Origin: Methanoregula sp.
Lineage (GTDB): Archaea > Halobacteriota > Methanomicrobia > Methanomicrobiales > Methanospirillaceae
Direction: 5' to 3'
Length of the DNA: 7,993 nucleotides
NCBI GenBank assembly: GCA_003157895.1
Contig: PMKW01000167.1
Coordinates: 20,821 to 28,813 of the forward strand
Shown: positions 5,983-7,993 of the stretch, in pieces
How positions within the stretch are numbered: position 1 is the first letter of the stretch
Layout of the letters: every line of letters starts with the position of its first letter
Translations under genes and position numbers: made by a program
Notes under the pieces: generated by a model
What the model saw: only the letters and a program-made list of their open reading frames with translations
What the model was told of the DNA's origin: nothing
Databases searched by the model: none

Positions 5983-6480
5983 ATGAACATACTCCTGATT
6001 CAGCGGGATGGTACCGATCTCCACCATACGCTCTTCTCTTCCGAGACCAGCCGGATGGCACTCCGCTTCTACCACCCGCAGAAGAGACCCTGCGGCGTAT
6101 CCATCACCTGCGCCACGCTGGGCAGCGCCCTCTCCCTCGTAAAAGAGCTCCGCTGGTACATCCGCCGCTATGTCCGGGAGCCCCTTTTCGAATTCCAGAA
6201 GGGGATCTATTTTACCCACCAGCTGGCGCAGGATGTCTATTACGAGAGGACTGCCATACTCGGCCCGGGGTGGAAATACCGGAAGCTGTACAGCTTCAAG
6301 AACGGGAAGATTATCAGTTCGGTGCCCATGTCACCGAAATCGACTCCTGAGGAATACCACCAGGAATATATCGGTACAGACAGTTCGATCGAGATCTGGT
6401 GCACGGAAGACGATGTGGAGGAAGGCGAGCTGCTCGCGGAAGAGGCTGAGGACACGGGAACTGCGGTGCCTGATGAATAA
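5983..6480 (+). CDS. Uncharacterised protein downstream of PAN (possibly DUF5804-like)
   Basis: A 165-residue soluble protein without signal peptide or membrane segment. Residues about 1-70 look like a small alpha/beta domain: strand NILLIQRDGTD, then SSETSRMALRFY, and a helix LGSALSLVKELRWYIRRYVRE rich in aromatic and basic residues. The middle (about 70-135) has many Tyr/Trp/Phe (KGIYFTHQLAQDVYYER, GPGWKYRKLYSF). The last 25 residues are a strongly acidic tail (EDDVEEGELLAEEAED), probably disordered. The pattern SRETxxxAL-Y followed by LGSAxSL-x2-LxWY recalls an uncharacterised euryarchaeal family (DUF5804) known from haloarchaea; that is from memory and only tentative. No catalytic motif is seen. 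Spacing of 43 bases and a strong ribosome binding site make co-transcription with PAN likely, so a proteasome-linked role is a reasonable guess only. Confidence 0.75.
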   Translation: MNILLIQRDGTDLHHTLFSSETSRMALRFYHPQKRPCGVSITCATLGSALSLVKELRWYIRRYVREPLFEFQKGIYFTHQLAQDVYYERTAILGPGWKYRKLYSFKNGKIISSVPMSPKSTPEEYHQEYIGTDSSIEIWCTEDDVEEGELLAEEAEDTGTAVPDE

Positions 6481-6486
6481 CCGGTT

Positions 6487-6494
6487 AAAAAAAA
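6487..6494 (-). terminator. T8 terminator of the small-gene operon
   Basis: On the minus strand a T8 tract lies about 40 bases after the stop codon of the 51-codon gene (6534). It is followed by the palindrome TAACCGGTTA (6478-6487), which overlaps the stop codon of the opposing 165-residue gene. This fits an archaeal oligo-T terminator and shows that leftward transcription is expected to reach here. Confidence 0.55.
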
Positions 6495-6533
6495 CAGGAG
6501 ATTGGTTATTTCCATGGCCCTCGTTATGGGCAA

Positions 6534-6689
6534 TTACCGGCGTGGAATCGTGGACCTGCCGGTGGAAAATGTTCCAGGGTTCATGGAATAACTGACTGCG
6601 AGGAACAGTACCGTTATGGCGAGGAGACCGAGTCCTTCACATGCCCTTATAAAAACCGAATATTCCCCCGGGGATCGGACTTCCGTCAT
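6534..6689 (-). CDS. Very small single-span membrane protein (51 aa)
   Basis: An ATG-started frame of 51 codons: a short polar N-terminus (MTEVRSPGEYSVFIRACE), one hydrophobic helix at about residues 19-34 (LGLLAITVLFLAVSY) and a basic tail ending STIPRR. One transmembrane span is clear; I recognise no family. Its ribosome binding site GGGGGGAG (6698-6705, minus) lies in the last codons of the upstream 48-codon gene, eight bases before the ATG. Only one base separates its start from that gene's stop, so translation is probably coupled. A longer plus-strand frame covers part of this region but lacks comparable signals. It could be a small membrane subunit or regulator; homology is untested. 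Confidence 0.5.
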   Translation of the reverse strand: MTEVRSPGEYSVFIRACEGLGLLAITVLFLAVSYSMNPGTFSTGRSTIPRR

Positions 6690-6690
6690 A

Positions 6691-6837
6691 TTATTTACTC
6701 CCCCCAAACTCAACGGTGCCTGTACAGACCTTGGAGAGGATATTGTTGAGGATTTCCTTCTCTTCGAGGGTCGGCGGGAAACAGGGATCGGTCAGGGTGG
6801 TTTCGAGCTGCCGCACAACATCGCCAATATTAGTCAC
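6691..6837 (-). CDS. Very small hypothetical protein (48 aa), first gene of a two-gene operon
   Basis: A GTG-started frame of 48 codons with protein-like composition: VTNIGDVVRQLETTLTD, then CFPP, then an amphipathic helix LEEKEILNNILSKV and a short tail to GGSK. It has two cysteines (19 and 38) but no metal motif and no membrane span. About 31 of 48 codons end in G or C, like the flanking genes, with runs such as ACC, CTC and ATC. An in-frame TAA upstream and the absence of ATG make GTG 6835-6837 the best start; GGAG (6848-6851) lies ten bases before it. A TATA box at 6883-6891 is correctly placed. The 51-aa membrane protein follows after one base. Function unknown. Confidence 0.5.
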   Translation of the reverse strand: MTNIGDVVRQLETTLTDPCFPPTLEEKEILNNILSKVCTGTVEFGGSK

Positions 6838-6882
6838 GTATTCAGCGCTCCGTTCTCTGAATATTACGTTGCGTGCACAGCG

Positions 6883-6891
6883 TTATATATT
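6883..6891 (-). promoter_or_regulatory. TATA box of the small-gene operon
   Basis: AATATATAA on the minus strand is a strong archaeal TATA box. Transcription would begin near 6861, giving a leader of about 24 bases with GGAG before the GTG at 6837. The element is nearly symmetric, so it could also fire rightward, but no gene follows in that direction. Confidence 0.55.
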
Positions 6892-6953
6892 GCAAAAACA
6901 GGAGAGGTTCCATCTTCATAATTCATAGTTCAGTGATTGAACCGGAGGGTTAT

Positions 6954-6974
6954 ATGGCCGGGTACACCGGCCAT
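6954..6974. repeat. Inverted repeat with 8-bp perfect arms
   Basis: ATGGCCGG (6954-6961) and CCGGCCAT (6967-6974) are perfect inverted arms around GTACA. It lies between the end of the second PAN gene and the promoter of the small operon, about 65 bases upstream of the latter's TATA box. It may be a hairpin at the PAN mRNA 3' end or a dimeric protein site. Confidence 0.5.
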
Positions 6975-7056
6975 CAGGATGATCAGATCTAAAAGGGATA
7001 AAAATACCGGGTGCATCCGGTGTGCGGAAGATGCCCCGCCTCTCGTCATCAGGATG
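6972..7056. repeat. Direct repeat of CATCAGGATG, two copies
   Basis: CATCAGGATG occurs at 6972-6981 and 7047-7056, 75 bases apart start to start, both in the gap after the second PAN gene. The first copy overlaps the arm of the 8-bp inverted repeat. Two copies of a ten-mer this close are suggestive but could be chance. Confidence 0.35.
7000..7004 (-). terminator. T5 after the second PAN gene
   Basis: On the minus strand T5 lies about 70 bases after the stop at 7073, with T4 further on (6991-6994). A weak five-base stem (CGCCT/AGGCG, about 7038-7066) lies between. This is the best terminator candidate for the PAN-type gene, but weak. Confidence 0.35.
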
Positions 7057-7072
7057 CTAAGGCGCCTCTCCC

Positions 7073-7993
7073 TTAAGCAAACATTGCGCCTTCGACATCC
7101 ACCGGACCCCGGTTGAAGTCAAGGCCGACCTTTGCAATGGCTGCGACAAAATCTTCCTGCGTAATAGCTGATTGTTTTTTCCGGATAGCAAACATACCTG
7201 CTTCCATGCAGATTGCCCTGAGATCGGCACCGTTTTTGCCATCTGTCACGCGGGCTACTGCAGCAAGGTCTACATCCTCGTGAACGGTAAGTTTTCTGGA
7301 GTGGACCTTCAGGATAGAGAGCCGGCCGGTCTCGTTCGGGAGCGGGATCTCGATGATCCGGTCGAACCTGCCTGGACGGAGAAGGGCCCGGTCCAGGATA
7401 TCGATCCGGTTCGTGGCACCGATGATCTTCACGTCGCCCCGGTTCTCGAACCCGTCCATGCCCGCCAGCAACTGCATCAGGGTGCGCTGGACTTCGCGGT
7501 CACCTGAAGTATTGGCCTCCGTGCGTGATGCACCAACAGCATCGATCTCGTCAATGAATATGATGGTCGGGGCCTTCTTCTTCGCCAGGTCGAAGAGTTC
7601 CCGCACCAGTCGCGCCCCTTCGCCGATATATTTCTGGACCAGCTCCGAACCCACGACACGCATGAAATGGGCATTGGTCTCATGGGCCACCGCCTTTGCG
7701 AGCAGGGTCTTTCCCGTGCCCGGAGGGCCGTGGAGCAGCACGCCTTTCGGCGGGTCAATACCAATGTCCTGGAACAGTTTCGGGCTGTTCATGGGGAGTT
7801 CAACGGCTTCCCGGATCTCATTTATCTGCTTATCAAGACCCCCGATGATATCGTAGGTCTCCTGCGGGGAGTCGACGAGCTCCATGCCGTAGACCTGTGC
7901 ATCGAACGACGTAGGGAGCAGTTCGACAATAGCAAGCGACTGCTGGTTGAGTGTGCAGCGTACCCCCGGCTTGAGTTCCCCGATATTAACCGA
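7073..7993 (-). CDS. Second PAN-type proteasomal AAA ATPase, 5' end beyond the window
   Basis: The frame stays open to the right edge, giving 306 residues of a PAN paralogue; the true start, the coiled coil and part of the OB domain lie outside. The first visible residues ([13 protein letters not shown]) are the end of the OB domain, so the internal Met at 7885 is not the start. Numbered from the edge, Walker A GPPGTGKT is at 89-96, pore loop KYIGEG at 121-126, Walker B IFIDEID at 145-151, sensor 1 ATNR (N195) and arginine fingers in LRPGRFDR (R206, R209). All are intact and the Walker A is the common PAN form. In the sensor 1/arginine finger stretch 28 of 35 residues match the first PAN. The C-terminus extends through [15 protein letters not shown] and ends Met-Phe-Ala, a hydrophobic-Phe-X variant of the docking motif. 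Confidence 0.93.
   Translation of the reverse strand, partial: SVNIGELKPGVRCTLNQQSLAIVELLPTSFDAQVYGMELVDSPQETYDIIGGLDKQINEIREAVELPMNSPKLFQDIGIDPPKGVLLHGPPGTGKTLLAKAVAHETNAHFMRVVGSELVQKYIGEGARLVRELFDLAKKKAPTIIFIDEIDAVGASRTEANTSGDREVQRTLMQLLAGMDGFENRGDVKIIGATNRIDILDRALLRPGRFDRIIEIPLPNETGRLSILKVHSRKLTVHEDVDLAAVARVTDGKNGADLRAICMEAGMFAIRKKQSAITQEDFVAAIAKVGLDFNRGPVDVEGAMFA

Noticed and set aside
5174..6061. A 295-codon minus-strand frame opposite the first PAN
   Set aside because: The peptide is Ser/Arg-rich, as expected of a reverse-strand shadow, and the plus strand encodes a complete PAN with all AAA motifs.
6616..6921. A 101-codon plus-strand frame starting with ATG
   Set aside because: Its peptide has poor protein-like character and no good ribosome binding site. 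The opposite strand holds two short frames with ribosome binding sites, TATA box, terminator and normal codon use, so this frame is most likely their shadow.
6978..7056. Possible box C/D guide RNA on the minus strand (TGATGA with a later CTGA)
   Set aside because: The distance of about 70 bases is too long for an archaeal box C/D RNA, and no internal D'/C' pair or terminal stem was found.
7073..7885. Starting the second PAN-type gene at the ATG at 7883-7885
   Set aside because: The frame is open upstream to the window edge and encodes the end of the OB domain, so this Met is internal.

Overview
The window looks like a stretch of chromosome from a euryarchaeal methanogen, most likely order Methanomicrobiales (a Methanoregula-like lineage is my inference, not proven). 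The reasons are proteasome-activating nucleotidase (PAN) genes instead of bacterial protease ATPases, a long archaeal FKBP26-type isomerase, a DUF126/aconitase-X small subunit belonging to the archaeal mevalonate route, TATA boxes about 25-30 bases before starts, oligo-T terminators, GTG starts and a Thr/Ala-rich secreted lipoprotein. No insertion sequence, CRISPR array, tRNA or rRNA was recognised.

Layout from left to right. Positions 1-198 hold an uncertain short open frame and T-rich terminators. An FKBP-type prolyl isomerase (199-876, minus) is divergent from a CYTH-domain protein (1022-1564, plus). A 426-base gap (1565-1990) has no convincing gene but holds several GC-rich inverted repeats. 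A minus-strand pair follows, overlapping by ATGA: a B12-binding/radical SAM protein (2629-3747) and a metallophosphoesterase (1991-2632). Next come a small lipoprotein (3798-4265, minus) and the DUF126 swivel subunit (4321-4740, minus). Only 38 bases further, divergent, is a complete PAN (4779-5939, plus) followed by an uncharacterised 165-residue protein (5983-6480, plus). Two very short minus-strand genes at 6534-6837 form a compact cryptic operon with its own TATA box, ribosome binding sites and T8 terminator. A second PAN-type ATPase (7073-7993, minus) runs off the right edge.

The strongest theme is protein quality control. Two PAN paralogues lie about 1.1 kb apart in convergent orientation, both with a hydrophobic-aromatic-X C-terminus of the kind that docks on the 20S proteasome (Met-Tyr-Thr and Met-Phe-Ala). 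One is followed by an unknown gene that may be functionally linked, and a prolyl isomerase/chaperone lies at the left end. The other genes (isoprenoid precursor dehydratase subunit, CYTH phosphohydrolase/cyclase, radical SAM enzyme) look like ordinary chromosomal genes. The least explained features are the two-gene micro-operon between the PAN genes and the structured gap at 1565-1990.
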